Below, piece after piece: positions 1 through 7,667 of a stretch of DNA of 64,000 nt. Made by a program: the position numbers and the translations under genes. Below the pieces are notes generated by a model. It saw only the letters and a program-made list of their open reading frames with translations, searched no databases and was not told the origin of the DNA. Each line of letters begins with the position of its first letter. Within the stretch, counting starts at the first letter, position 1. The stretch covers positions 56,153-120,152 of the forward strand of contig JAGTTQ010000001.1 of the NCBI GenBank assembly GCA_018223415.1. The letters run 5' to 3'. The stretch is from Eubacteriaceae bacterium Marseille-Q4139. Lineage in GTDB: Bacteria > Bacillota > Clostridia > Lachnospirales > Lachnospiraceae.

Positions 1-611
1 TCCTGGGTACGGCTTTCCTCTCCCACATGGAACCCGCAGATATAATCCTGGTTCAGAAGACAGACTGCCTCCTGAATCCGTTCGTACATCTTTGCTTCCC
101 ATTTCCCCACCGATTTCTTCCAGACGAAGGTATATTTATTGGCACAGGCTTCCAGTTTTGTCCCATCAATAAATACGGTTTCTTTTGATAATTCTCCGCT
201 TGCTTCCAGGCGGCAGACCATCTGGTAGAACAGATTTTCACAGGCATCTGCCAGAAAACCGGTTCGGAAACGGGCAATGGTGCTGTGATCCGGTGCTTTT
301 TGTCCGGCAAGCAGCCACATAAAGTTGATGTCGCGTCTGCATGCGGTTTCAATTTTTCTGGATGAATAGATGTTCTGGGAATAGGCATAAGTCAGGATCT
401 TGAACATGGTCTTTGGGTCCACTGCCGGATTTCTGCCTTTGGCAGAGTAAGCCTGATACAGCAAGCTGTAATCTAAATCCTCCAATTCGTGGCTCAGCAG
501 TCGAACAGAATCATCATCAGGAACCAAACCTTCCAAATTTAATGGCAAAACCAGTTGATAAGGCTCACCGAATTCGGTATAATTTTTATGGTATTTTAAT
601 TTACTGGTCAT
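1..611 (-). CDS. IS1182-family transposase, N-terminal part (window-truncated)
   Basis: This is the first 203 codons of the transposase encoded in full at 31431-33035, and the translations agree. It starts at MTSKLKYHKN and contains the N-terminal DUF772-type region, including the HSTIARFRTG motif and the first catalytic Asp (VFIDGTKLEA, residue 149). The rest of the DDE domain is cut off by the window edge, not by a mutation that I can see. Being identical to a complete copy, it is probably part of an intact, recently moved element. Confidence 0.9.
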   Translation of the reverse strand, partial: MTSKLKYHKNYTEFGEPYQLVLPLNLEGLVPDDDSVRLLSHELEDLDYSLLYQAYSAKGRNPAVDPKTMFKILTYAYSQNIYSSRKIETACRRDINFMWLLAGQKAPDHSTIARFRTGFLADACENLFYQMVCRLEASGELSKETVFIDGTKLEACANKYTFVWKKSVGKWEAKMYERIQEAVCLLNQDYICGFHVGEESRTQ

Positions 612-723
612 ATCTTATTATACCATGGATTACGGGCTCTTCAGGGTCCGTTTTCTGTTTTCAGGGCATAAAAAAGGAGCCGCTGCTCCATAGATGATTA
701 CTCATCTATTTTGCAACGGCTCC
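1..723 (-). mobile_element. IS1182-like insertion sequence, copy A (cut by window start)
   Basis: Bases 1-723 repeat bases 32425-33147 without any difference I could find by reading, so this is the transposase-start end of a second copy of the element seen in full at 31288-33147. The shared sequence stops after GGCTCC at 723. Beyond it the two copies differ, which fixes this end of the element. The terminal 50 bases fold into a hairpin (GGAGCCG against CGGCTCC). The other end lies outside the window. The element sits about 60 bases past the stop codon of the MATE gene. Confidence 0.93.
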
Positions 724-783
724 CAGGTGACGAGTCTGCCTGTATTTTTAAGGCGCGCCGGAGCACTGCCTCTGTAAGTTTCC

Positions 784-2205
784 CTATGCAGCTTCCCCCG
801 CCTCTTTGATGTGCCGGTTCAGCTTCCTCATCTCCGGAATGATGAAGCAGGCGACGATGACTGCCGAACCGATATCTGCCACAGGCGCCGAGTAAAGGAT
901 TCCGTCCAGCCCCATGAAAAGCGGCAGGATCAGGATCATCGGCACCAGAAGAAGGAGCTGGCGCAGCGCCGATAAAATCGATGCCTTTAAAGGCTGCCCC
1001 GTGGCCTGGAAATAATTGGTGGAAACAATCTGGAAACCGGCGCAGAAGATGCCGAACAGGTAAATCCGCAGGCACTTTACGGCGAATTCCGTAAAATGCT
1101 CGTTCTCATGGCCGAAGATGGATACAATCGCCTCCGGCATGGTCTGACAGACGATCCAGCCAACGAAAATTAAAAGCGTTGCCAGGGTGACGGCAATTTT
1201 ATAGGTGGTCTTAATCCTGCCGTATTTTAATGCGCCCCGGTTGTACCCGAAGATCGGCTGCGAGCCGATTCCAACGCCGATGCCGAAAGCCGCCATAATC
1301 ATGGAAATTTTCATGACAATGCCCATGGCGCTTAAGGCCACATCGCCGCCGATGGGACTCTGGTTTCCGTAGTACACGAGGGAATTGTTCATAATCACCT
1401 GCATGACGCAGGCTACGGACTGGGTAATCCCGGAGGAAATGCCGAGAGCCAGGAAGCTTTTAATTAACGCCGGCTCCAGACGCGCCCCTTTCAATTTCAG
1501 GCGCATGTGCTGCGGATTGTTTTTTGACGGCCTGACAAAATAGGTAAACAGGATCACCGCCGAAATAATCTGGGACGTAATGGTCGCAACGGCGGCGCCG
1601 GCCACGCCCCAGTGGAACACGAATATGTAAATCGGATCCAGGATCGTATTCAAAATCGCTCCCACCAGGATCCCATACATGGAAAGCCGCGGGTTCCCGT
1701 CGGTTCTCGCCAGATTGGAAAGGGCAATGGATACCAGGTTGAACGGCGTGCCGATTAAGATGATCGAAGTGTAGTCGATGGCATAAGGCATGATGTTTTC
1801 CGTCGCCCCGAACAGGCGAAGGAGAGGTTCCAGCACAAGAAGGCCGGCCGCCATCAGGATCACGCCGATGATAGCCGTAAAATACAGCGCGTTGTTCAAC
1901 GTCCTGTTGGCTTCGTCCTCCTTCTTTTCCCCGAGCTTGATGGCAGCGTAAGCACTGGCGCCGGAGCCGGCCAGCGTCCCGAAGGCCACGAGGATCGTCA
2001 TAATCGGAAAGGACACGGTCGTCGCCGCATTGCCGAGATAGCCGACGCCCTGTCCGATGAAAATCTGGTCGACGATGTTGTAAATGGAATTGATCAGGCA
2101 GGAAATAATAGCCGGCACGGAAAACGTCACCAGAAGCTTCGGAATAGATTCCGTCCCCAACGGGTTTTCATATGCCTTTGCCTGCCCTGTCGCAGTTTCT
2201 GTCAT
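784..2205 (-). CDS. MATE-family multidrug/cation antiporter
   Basis: The product is about 473 residues, the normal MATE length, with about 12 hydrophobic segments in two repeated halves (near LLVTFSVPAII at the N-terminus and LIKSFLALGISSGI in the middle). MATE proteins of the inner membrane export cationic drugs or metabolites in exchange for Na+ or H+. I chose the start at MTETATGQ because its ATG overlaps the stop of the upstream marR-like gene (ATGA) and has GAAAGGGAG in front. An upstream in-frame extension would lie inside the regulator gene. The coupling to a MarR repressor suggests inducible export of the compound the repressor senses. The substrate cannot be read from sequence. Confidence 0.92.
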   Translation of the reverse strand: MTETATGQAKAYENPLGTESIPKLLVTFSVPAIISCLINSIYNIVDQIFIGQGVGYLGNAATTVSFPIMTILVAFGTLAGSGASAYAAIKLGEKKEDEANRTLNNALYFTAIIGVILMAAGLLVLEPLLRLFGATENIMPYAIDYTSIILIGTPFNLVSIALSNLARTDGNPRLSMYGILVGAILNTILDPIYIFVFHWGVAGAAVATITSQIISAVILFTYFVRPSKNNPQHMRLKLKGARLEPALIKSFLALGISSGITQSVACVMQVIMNNSLVYYGNQSPIGGDVALSAMGIVMKISMIMAAFGIGVGIGSQPIFGYNRGALKYGRIKTTYKIAVTLATLLIFVGWIVCQTMPEAIVSIFGHENEHFTEFAVKCLRIYLFGIFCAGFQIVSTNYFQATGQPLKASILSALRQLLLLVPMILILPLFMGLDGILYSAPVADIGSAVIVACFIIPEMRKLNRHIKEAGEAA

Positions 2206-2666
2206 GCGTTCTTTCTCCCTTCTCTTTCTGTATCCCATTCCAGCTTCCGGCAGGAAAGCTCGGCCATCCGGCGAAGCTGCGCCTTCAAAGCATCGGCTTC
2301 CTCATCCGCCAGCCCCTCCATCAGGTTCTCGTTCCATTCGTCCCGCAGTCTGTAAACCTTCTGCACCAGGGCCTCCGCCTTTTTGGTCGTGTAAAGACGC
2401 CGGACGCGGCCGTCCTTCTCATCCGCCTCGATCCGGATATACCCTTCCTCCCAGAGCTTTTTCACGGCTTTTGTGACAGTCCCCTTGTCAAAATTCCCGG
2501 TCTGGGCAAGCTCATGCATCATCATTCCTTCGTTTTCCGCAATCCGCAGGATGAAAAACTGCTGCCCACTCCCGATCTGATCCCCGCAGAGATTCAAATC
2601 AAAAAACTTCTGCGTGTTCCTTTGAATAATGGAAATATATTTTAAAACGGTGAATGCATCCTGCAT
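2202..2666 (-). CDS. MarR-family transcriptional regulator
   Basis: This 154-residue protein has the MarR winged-helix layout: an N-terminal dimerisation helix (MQDAFTVLKYISIIQRN), recognition region (MMMHELAQTGNFDKGTVTKA) and wing with the basic DGRVRRLY segment, then a C-terminal helix pair. The start at MQDAF is chosen for its AAAGGAGG site 8 bases upstream; a longer in-frame ORF to 2711 has no good site. The gene is translationally coupled to the MATE pump. A long inverted repeat covers its promoter, so autorepression and drug-induced release are likely. The ligand is unknown. Confidence 0.92.
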   Translation of the reverse strand: MQDAFTVLKYISIIQRNTQKFFDLNLCGDQIGSGQQFFILRIAENEGMMMHELAQTGNFDKGTVTKAVKKLWEEGYIRIEADEKDGRVRRLYTTKKAEALVQKVYRLRDEWNENLMEGLADEEADALKAQLRRMAELSCRKLEWDTEREGRKNA

Positions 2667-2691
2667 CAAAACCTGTCCTCCTTTGCCGGAA

Positions 2692-2755
2692 TTTAGTTGA
2701 CTGTCCAACAATTATATTTCTACTATACTGCAAGAAAGTTGGAAAGTCAACTAAA
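2692..2755 (-). promoter_or_regulatory. Promoter and MarR operator of the marR-MATE operon
   Basis: On the minus strand TTGACT (2745-2750) and TATAGT (2722-2727) are 17 bp apart. Two inverted half-sites, TTTAGTTGACTGTCCAAC (2692-2709) and GTTGGAAAGTCAACTAAA (2738-2755), flank it: one covers the -35 box and the other lies just after the predicted start point. This is a typical layout for repression by a MarR dimer at each site. Which protein binds is inferred from adjacency. Confidence 0.82.
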
Positions 2756-2774
2756 TTCATGAATTTCCCGGCAC

Positions 2775-2836
2775 ACAAAAAGAGGGACACTGCCCCGCAG
2801 GCGATTCTCTTCACCTGCAAAGCAGCATCCCTCTTT
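2775..2836 (-). terminator. Intrinsic terminator of rnpB
   Basis: AAAGAGGGA (minus strand, 2836-2828) pairs with TCCCTCTTT (2787-2779), followed by a T tract. It begins directly after the 3' end of RNase P RNA. The loop contains a second stem of the CAGGTG/CGCCTG type. Confidence 0.8.
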
Positions 2837-2838
2837 CC

Positions 2839-3189
2839 TTTGAGCAGGACGATAAGCCGGGTTCTGTCACGCATCGCGCGGATGGTCATCTATCTAGGCC
2901 GTCCGTCACCGGACGGCTCGAGCGGCCTACCCGGAGGCAGACGGGCCGCCTTATGCCTCCTGTTTGGCCTTGCTTCAGATGGGGTTTGCATGTGCCCTTC
3001 CTGTTACCAGCAAGGCGGTAGTCTCTTACACTGCCTTTCCACCCTTACACGGCTTTCGCCATGCGGTTTATTTCTGTTGCACTTTCCCTGGGGTCGCCCC
3101 CGCCAGACGTTATCTGGCACCCTGCCCTGTGAAGCCCGGACTTTCCTCTCCCGTGTCAGCCACGGCAGCGACCATCTGTCCTACTCAAA
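2839..3189 (-). ncRNA. rnpB: RNase P RNA (catalytic subunit)
   Basis: The minus strand carries the universal core GAGGAAAGTCCGGGCTTC followed by ACAGGGCAGGGTGCCAGATA, and near the 3' end the matching P4 strand with ACAGAACCCGGCTTATCG. The first and last bases form the P1 stem (TTTGAGTAGGAC with GTCCTGCTCAAA). The length, about 350 nt, fits bacterial RNase P RNA, which matures the 5' ends of tRNAs and the tmRNA. A promoter ends 8 bases upstream and a terminator follows. ORFs that cross this stretch are not genes. Confidence 0.97.
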
Positions 3190-3197
3190 GCCCAATC

Positions 3198-3226
3198 ATC
3201 ATATCACAAATTCCCCTGTCTGTCCA
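3198..3226 (-). promoter_or_regulatory. rnpB promoter
   Basis: TGGACA (3221-3226) and TATGAT (3198-3203) on the minus strand are separated by 17 bp. The predicted start, about seven bases after the -10 box, coincides with the first base of the P1 stem of RNase P RNA. Confidence 0.8.
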
Positions 3227-3314
3227 GCAGGCAATTTCACGCAGCCGCCTTCTGGACGGAAAGCGCACTCCGCCAAACGGAGCGATGCCGCCAGCGAAAC
3301 CTGCCGCAGTTTCT

Positions 3315-4970
3315 CTATACCCGCAGGCAGCTTCCGCCGATGAACTCCCGGATAATCGAATTCTTCGGGATATTTTCGCTGCCGACTCCGAGGAAATAGT
3401 CGAGGAATTTCAAAAGACGCTTGGCCTCGTCGTAGTCCTCGGAATCCCTTGGGATATGGAACAAAAGCGGCTCCGCATAAAGCTTTAACACGGCCAGCTC
3501 ATAGACGAGCGCCGAATTGAATGTCACGTCCGCCATCTCCTGGTAGGGGAAGATATTCCGATCCTCGCCGCGGCGCACCGACGGCCAGCGCCTTAACGTC
3601 TCCTCTGCCGAGGTTCCGCGCGTCCTGGCATCCCGCACCATCCGCCTTAAAATCCGCCCGTCAGTGGTGGGGATCCTGTTGTGCTCATCCACGTTGAGCT
3701 GGGTCAGAGCGCTGATGTAAATCCGGAACTTGTTTTCCTCTGGCAGGTTGGCCGACATTTTCGGGTTCAGGCAGTGGATCCCCTCGATTACCATCACGTC
3801 ATCACGCCCAAGCTGCATGGAATCCCCGCGGTACTCCCGGCAGCCGGTGATGAAATTAAACCGCGGCATTTCAATCCGCTCCCCGCGAAGCAATGCGTTC
3901 ATGTCCCGGTTGAAAAGCTCGATATCCAGGCACTCCAATGCCTCCAGATCCTGCTCGCCGTTTTCATCCTTCGGGTACTCCGACCTGTTCTTAAAATAGT
4001 TATCCATGGAAATCGGATGGGGCGTCAGTCCCAGAGCCTTAAGCTGGACAGCCAGCCGGTGGCAGAAGGTAGTCTTTCCCGACGACGACGGGCCGGCAAT
4101 CAGGATGAATTTCTTTTCCGCCTGCCCCGCCGCCTGTTCCGCAATCTTTCCGATATTCTTTTCCTGAAGGGCCTCCTGCATGAGGATCAGCTCGTTCATG
4201 CGCCCGCCGGAAATCATCTCGTTTAACGCTCCCACATTCGGCACCTCGAGAAGCTCGCTCCAGTGATTCGACTCCTTTAACACATGGAACAGCTTCGGCT
4301 GCGGGTTGTGGGGCGCAATCTTTCTTGTATCGCCGCTTCCCGGAAGCAGGAGCAGAAAACCGCCCTCATAGGGAATCAGGTCGTAATACTTCACATAGCC
4401 CGTATTCTGAACCATGTAGCCGTAGAAATAGTCCTCAAAATTCCCGATGCTGTAAATATTCACCCGGGACGCACGGCGGTACTTGAAAAGCAGCTCTTTA
4501 TCGCGCATCCCGTACTTTCCGAACAGTTCCACGGCCTCGTCGGTGTTGACGCTCCGCTTCATGAGCGGAAGCTTCGCCTCCACAAGCTCCGCCATCCGCG
4601 CCTTCACCTGGCTGATGAGCGCCTGATCCACAGACACGCCGCCGATGAGCTCGCCATAGACGCCGTTTCCCATGGAAAACTCGATCTGGATTTTCTCGAT
4701 TTTCTCTCTCGGAACCACGTCATAAAAGGCCTTTAACATCACGAACACGGCACTCCGCTCATACGTCTTCCTTCCGACCCGGTCGGAAGCCGTGATAAAC
4801 TCCGCCTCACAGTCCTGAGCGATGGTTTTGTGAAGCTCCTTTAATTTCCCGTTTGCCCGGACAAGAAGGATCTCGTCCTCATAGTCCGGCTGGAAATCCT
4901 GGGCAGCCGCAAGAAACGCCGTTCCCTCGGGATATTCCCTTGTTTTTCCGTTTACTGTTACAGCCGGCAT
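3315..4970 (-). CDS. Nucleoside (uridine-type) kinase with N-terminal TGS domain
   Basis: The protein has 551 residues. Residues 1-60 form a TGS-like domain (MPAVTVNGKTREYPEGT), and the next 200 residues resemble the second domain of threonyl-tRNA synthetase without its catalytic core. Residues about 290-500 are a phosphoribulokinase/uridine kinase domain with Walker A GPSSSGKT at 293-300, the ISMDNYF motif, and the VIEGIHCLNP and RRMVRDARTRG segments. By family it should phosphorylate a nucleoside with ATP or GTP. The substrate is inferred, and such fusions are common in Clostridia. It lies last in the dgt-dnaG-rpoD direction, 21 bases after the Nif3-like gene, with AGAAAGGGG ahead of the ATG. 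Confidence 0.85.
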   Translation of the reverse strand: MPAVTVNGKTREYPEGTAFLAAAQDFQPDYEDEILLVRANGKLKELHKTIAQDCEAEFITASDRVGRKTYERSAVFVMLKAFYDVVPREKIEKIQIEFSMGNGVYGELIGGVSVDQALISQVKARMAELVEAKLPLMKRSVNTDEAVELFGKYGMRDKELLFKYRRASRVNIYSIGNFEDYFYGYMVQNTGYVKYYDLIPYEGGFLLLLPGSGDTRKIAPHNPQPKLFHVLKESNHWSELLEVPNVGALNEMISGGRMNELILMQEALQEKNIGKIAEQAAGQAEKKFILIAGPSSSGKTTFCHRLAVQLKALGLTPHPISMDNYFKNRSEYPKDENGEQDLEALECLDIELFNRDMNALLRGERIEMPRFNFITGCREYRGDSMQLGRDDVMVIEGIHCLNPKMSANLPEENKFRIYISALTQLNVDEHNRIPTTDGRILRRMVRDARTRGTSAEETLRRWPSVRRGEDRNIFPYQEMADVTFNSALVYELAVLKLYAEPLLFHIPRDSEDYDEAKRLLKFLDYFLGVGSENIPKNSIIREFIGGSCLRV

Positions 4971-4991
4971 CGCGCACCCCTTTCTCTGTTA

Positions 4992-5792
4992 TCAGATCAT
5001 CTGAGCCGGAAATCTTACCGGCATCTTTTCTATCACGATTTCATTTCCAAGCTCACGCTTTAAATACGCTTCCATGTCTTCTAAGAAGATGTGTTCCAGA
5101 CCGTAATGGCCGCCGTCCAGAATCATCATGCCCTGGGCCGCCGCGTCGATTCCCTCATGATGGCTGATGTCGCCTGTGATGAGAACCTGGGCGCCGCCCT
5201 TCAGGGCCGCAGAAATTGTGCTTCCGCCGGAGCCTGGGCAGACAGCCGCCCGCCTGATGGGCTCCGTCTCAAAAAGCTCCCCGCCGTAAACCGTCACAAA
5301 CGGGAGGCCGAAGGTGTTCTTCACCAGTTCCGCCAACTCCTTCCCGGAAACCGGCGTCTTAAGCTCCCCGATTTTTCCGATGCCGTAGGGGATTCCCGCA
5401 AGCTCTCCCATGGGTTCCAACGGCATTCCGCCTAAAATCCCGATCCGCTCTGCCGCCTGATCGGCCATACAGCCCGGTGCGGCGTCGTAGTTGGTGTGCA
5501 TTGCGAAATAGGAAATGTCGGCCTGAATCATGGAAACAAGCCGCCTTCCGATAAAATCCTCGTCGCTCACATGGCGCACCGGCTTAAAAATTAACGGATG
5601 GTGGCTCAGGATCATATCGGCGCCGCCTCTTATGGCCTCCGCCACCGCCTCGTCGTCGGCATCCACCGTAAGCAGGAGCTTCTTTACTTCCTTTTCCTGC
5701 CGCCCAGCCAAAAGTCCCGGATTGTCCCAGTCGCAGGCACAGGCCCGCGGCGCCAGCCGCTCCAGGATTTCAATGATTTCCCTGCATTTCAT
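4992..5792 (-). CDS. Nif3-like dinuclear metal centre protein (DUF34)
   Basis: The product is 266 residues, the size of the short Nif3/YqfO form without the inserted PII-like domain. The metal-ligand motifs are present: LSHHPLIFKP near residue 65, MHTNYDAAPG near 100, and GDISHHEGIDAA plus DGGHYGLEH near the C-terminus. Family members are toroidal hexamers with a two-metal site. A GTP cyclohydrolase-like role has been claimed for some, but function is unsettled. Its first 23 bases overlap the end of trmK, so the two are translationally coupled, an arrangement conserved in Firmicutes. Confidence 0.92.
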   Translation of the reverse strand: MKCREIIEILERLAPRACACDWDNPGLLAGRQEKEVKKLLLTVDADDEAVAEAIRGGADMILSHHPLIFKPVRHVSDEDFIGRRLVSMIQADISYFAMHTNYDAAPGCMADQAAERIGILGGMPLEPMGELAGIPYGIGKIGELKTPVSGKELAELVKNTFGLPFVTVYGGELFETEPIRRAAVCPGSGGSTISAALKGGAQVLITGDISHHEGIDAAAQGMMILDGGHYGLEHIFLEDMEAYLKRELGNEIVIEKMPVRFPAQMI

Positions 5793-6489
5793 TCCAAACC
5801 TCCCGATTCATGGAGAGCGCCGCCTCCGTCTCCCTCTTCCTCTCCATCGCCCGCTCAGAGCTTTCCGCCGCGGCAGACAGGGAAGAAAGGAGACCAAAAA
5901 GCCGCCGTTCCTCTTCCTCCAGATAAGACAGAAGGACAGGATCCTTTACCCTTATGAGGAATTCCCCGTAAGCAAGAGCCTTTTCGTCAAAAACCGGCCC
6001 CGGATCGCCCTCTCTCCTTCTTCGCACATCAAACACCGTATAATATTTTCCCTCGTCGCAGATCATGGCCTCCCGCTCCGTAAAAAAGCCGTTTATGAGA
6101 AGCCACCGTCTAAAAGCCGGAAGCTCTGACTGGGGAGACAGCACCCACTGGGACACAGAATCCCACATATGTTTCCCTGCTTCCAGGATATGTATCATCA
6201 ATTCCCCGCCCATGCCGGCAATGACGACTGCCTCCGCCTCGCCGGGCAAAAGCCCCTCAAGGCCGTCGGAAAGCCGCGTTTTGATACGTTCAGACAGACC
6301 TGCCGTTTTTATGGTCTCTTCCGCCCGCAGAAGCGGCCCCTTTCTCACATCCATGGCCAGAGCCGAGTCCACGATCCCGCGCCTTACAAGCTCCGCCGGC
6401 ACATACCCGTGATCCGTCCCGATGTCGGCGGCCTGCTTTGCCGGCCGCACAAACGACACCACAAGCTCCAGACGTCCTGATAATTTCAT
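5770..6489 (-). CDS. trmK: tRNA (adenine(22)-N1)-methyltransferase TrmK
   Basis: This 239-residue class I SAM-dependent methyltransferase has the motif I sequence AADIGTDHGYVP near residue 20, an acidic motif II (ALAMDVRKGPL) and the family-typical VVIAGMGGELM. A C-terminal coiled-coil tail (residues about 175-239) is rich in Glu and Arg, as in Bacillus TrmK (YqfN). The enzyme makes m1A22 in tRNA in the cytoplasm. It lies 30 bases after rpoD and overlaps the Nif3-like gene, the usual Firmicutes order. Confidence 0.93.
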   Translation of the reverse strand: MKLSGRLELVVSFVRPAKQAADIGTDHGYVPAELVRRGIVDSALAMDVRKGPLLRAEETIKTAGLSERIKTRLSDGLEGLLPGEAEAVVIAGMGGELMIHILEAGKHMWDSVSQWVLSPQSELPAFRRWLLINGFFTEREAMICDEGKYYTVFDVRRRREGDPGPVFDEKALAYGEFLIRVKDPVLLSYLEEEERRLFGLLSSLSAAAESSERAMERKRETEAALSMNREVWNEMQGNH

Positions 6490-6519
6490 CCGTCAAAAAT
6501 CCCTTCTATACTAAACTCT

Positions 6520-7638
6520 TTATTCGTCCAGATAATCCTTAAGTTTCTTGCTGCGGCTCGGATGCCGCAGCTTCCTTAAGGCCTTTGCCTCGATCTGGCG
6601 GATCCGCTCGCGCGTCACGTTAAATTCCTTTCCAACCTCCTCCAGGGTTCTCGGCCGGCCGTCATCTAAGCCGAACCGCAGCCGTAAAACCTTCTGTTCC
6701 CGGTCGGTTAAGGTATCGAGAACCTCCATGAGCTGTTCATGGAGCAGCGTAAACGTGGCCGCATCCACCGGCACCTCCACATGATCGTCCTGGATAAAGT
6801 CGCCGAGATGGCTGTCCTCCTCCTCGCCGATGGGCGTCTCTAAGGAGACGGGATCCTGGGAAATCTTCATGATCTCGCGGACACGATCCACAGGAAGCTC
6901 CATGGCCTTTGCCACCTCCTCCGCCGATGGCTCGCGGCCCAGGCTTTGGAGAAGCTGCCTCTGGGTGCGGACAAGGCGGTTGATGGTCTCCACCATGTGC
7001 ACCGGGATGCGGATCGTCCTGGCCTGGTCGGCGATGGCGCGGGTAATGGCCTGGCGGATCCACCAGGTCGCGTAGGTGCTGAATTTGTAGCCTTTGCGGT
7101 AGTCGAACTTCTCCACGGCCTTAATAAGCCCCAGGTTTCCCTCCTGGATCAGGTCGAGAAACTGCATGCCGCGCCCCACGTACCGTTTGGCGATGCTGAC
7201 GACAAGGCGCAGGTTCGCCTCGGCAAGCATCTGCTTTGCTTCCTCGTCGCCAAGCTCCATTTTCTTTGCCAGCTCGATCTCCTGCTCCGAAGAAAGGAGC
7301 GGTACCTTGCCGATCTCCTTTAAATACATGCGGACAGGATCCTCGATCCCGACGCCCTCCGGCACCGTCAGATCCAGGTTGGCCGCGTCCAGCTCCTCCT
7401 CATCCACATCGTCCTCTAAAAACAGATCCGGATCAATATCGTCGTCCGCAGAGATCCGGAGCACGTCCACATTTTTGTTTTCCAGGAAGTCATAGATCCG
7501 GTCAAGCTTTTCCGGAGTCAGCTCCTCGTCGGAAAAGCAGTCAAGGATCTCCTGCTCCTCCAGGACGTTTTTCTTCTTTTTTGCCAGTTCCAAAAGCTTT
7601 TCCAGTTTTTCTCCAAATGTAAGCGTTTTTTCTTCCAT
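6520..7638 (-). CDS. rpoD: Primary RNA polymerase sigma factor (sigma-A)
   Basis: The product is 372 residues. An acidic N-terminal region 1.1 is followed by region 1.2 (DPVRMYLKEIGKVPLLS), region 2 with the -10 recognition helix (GYKFSTYATWWIRQAI), region 3 (RIPVHMVETINRL) and region 4 with the -35 helix-turn-helix (TLEEVGKEFNVTRERIRQIE). It is the housekeeping sigma factor. Most promoters found in this window match its TTGACA-17-TATAAT consensus. It sits behind dgt and dnaG, with GGATGGGA before its ATG. Confidence 0.98.
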   Translation of the reverse strand: MEEKTLTFGEKLEKLLELAKKKKNVLEEQEILDCFSDEELTPEKLDRIYDFLENKNVDVLRISADDDIDPDLFLEDDVDEEELDAANLDLTVPEGVGIEDPVRMYLKEIGKVPLLSSEQEIELAKKMELGDEEAKQMLAEANLRLVVSIAKRYVGRGMQFLDLIQEGNLGLIKAVEKFDYRKGYKFSTYATWWIRQAITRAIADQARTIRIPVHMVETINRLVRTQRQLLQSLGREPSAEEVAKAMELPVDRVREIMKISQDPVSLETPIGEEEDSHLGDFIQDDHVEVPVDAATFTLLHEQLMEVLDTLTDREQKVLRLRFGLDDGRPRTLEEVGKEFNVTRERIRQIEAKALRKLRHPSRSKKLKDYLDE

Positions 7639-7667
7639 AAGTTTCCCATCCTTCCTGGCATTTTCGG

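Noticed and set aside
2654..3488. Plus-strand ORFs of 229 and 174 codons
   Set aside because: They run antisense across RNase P RNA and into the kinase gene. They have no ribosome binding site, and the RNA gene is certain from its conserved core.
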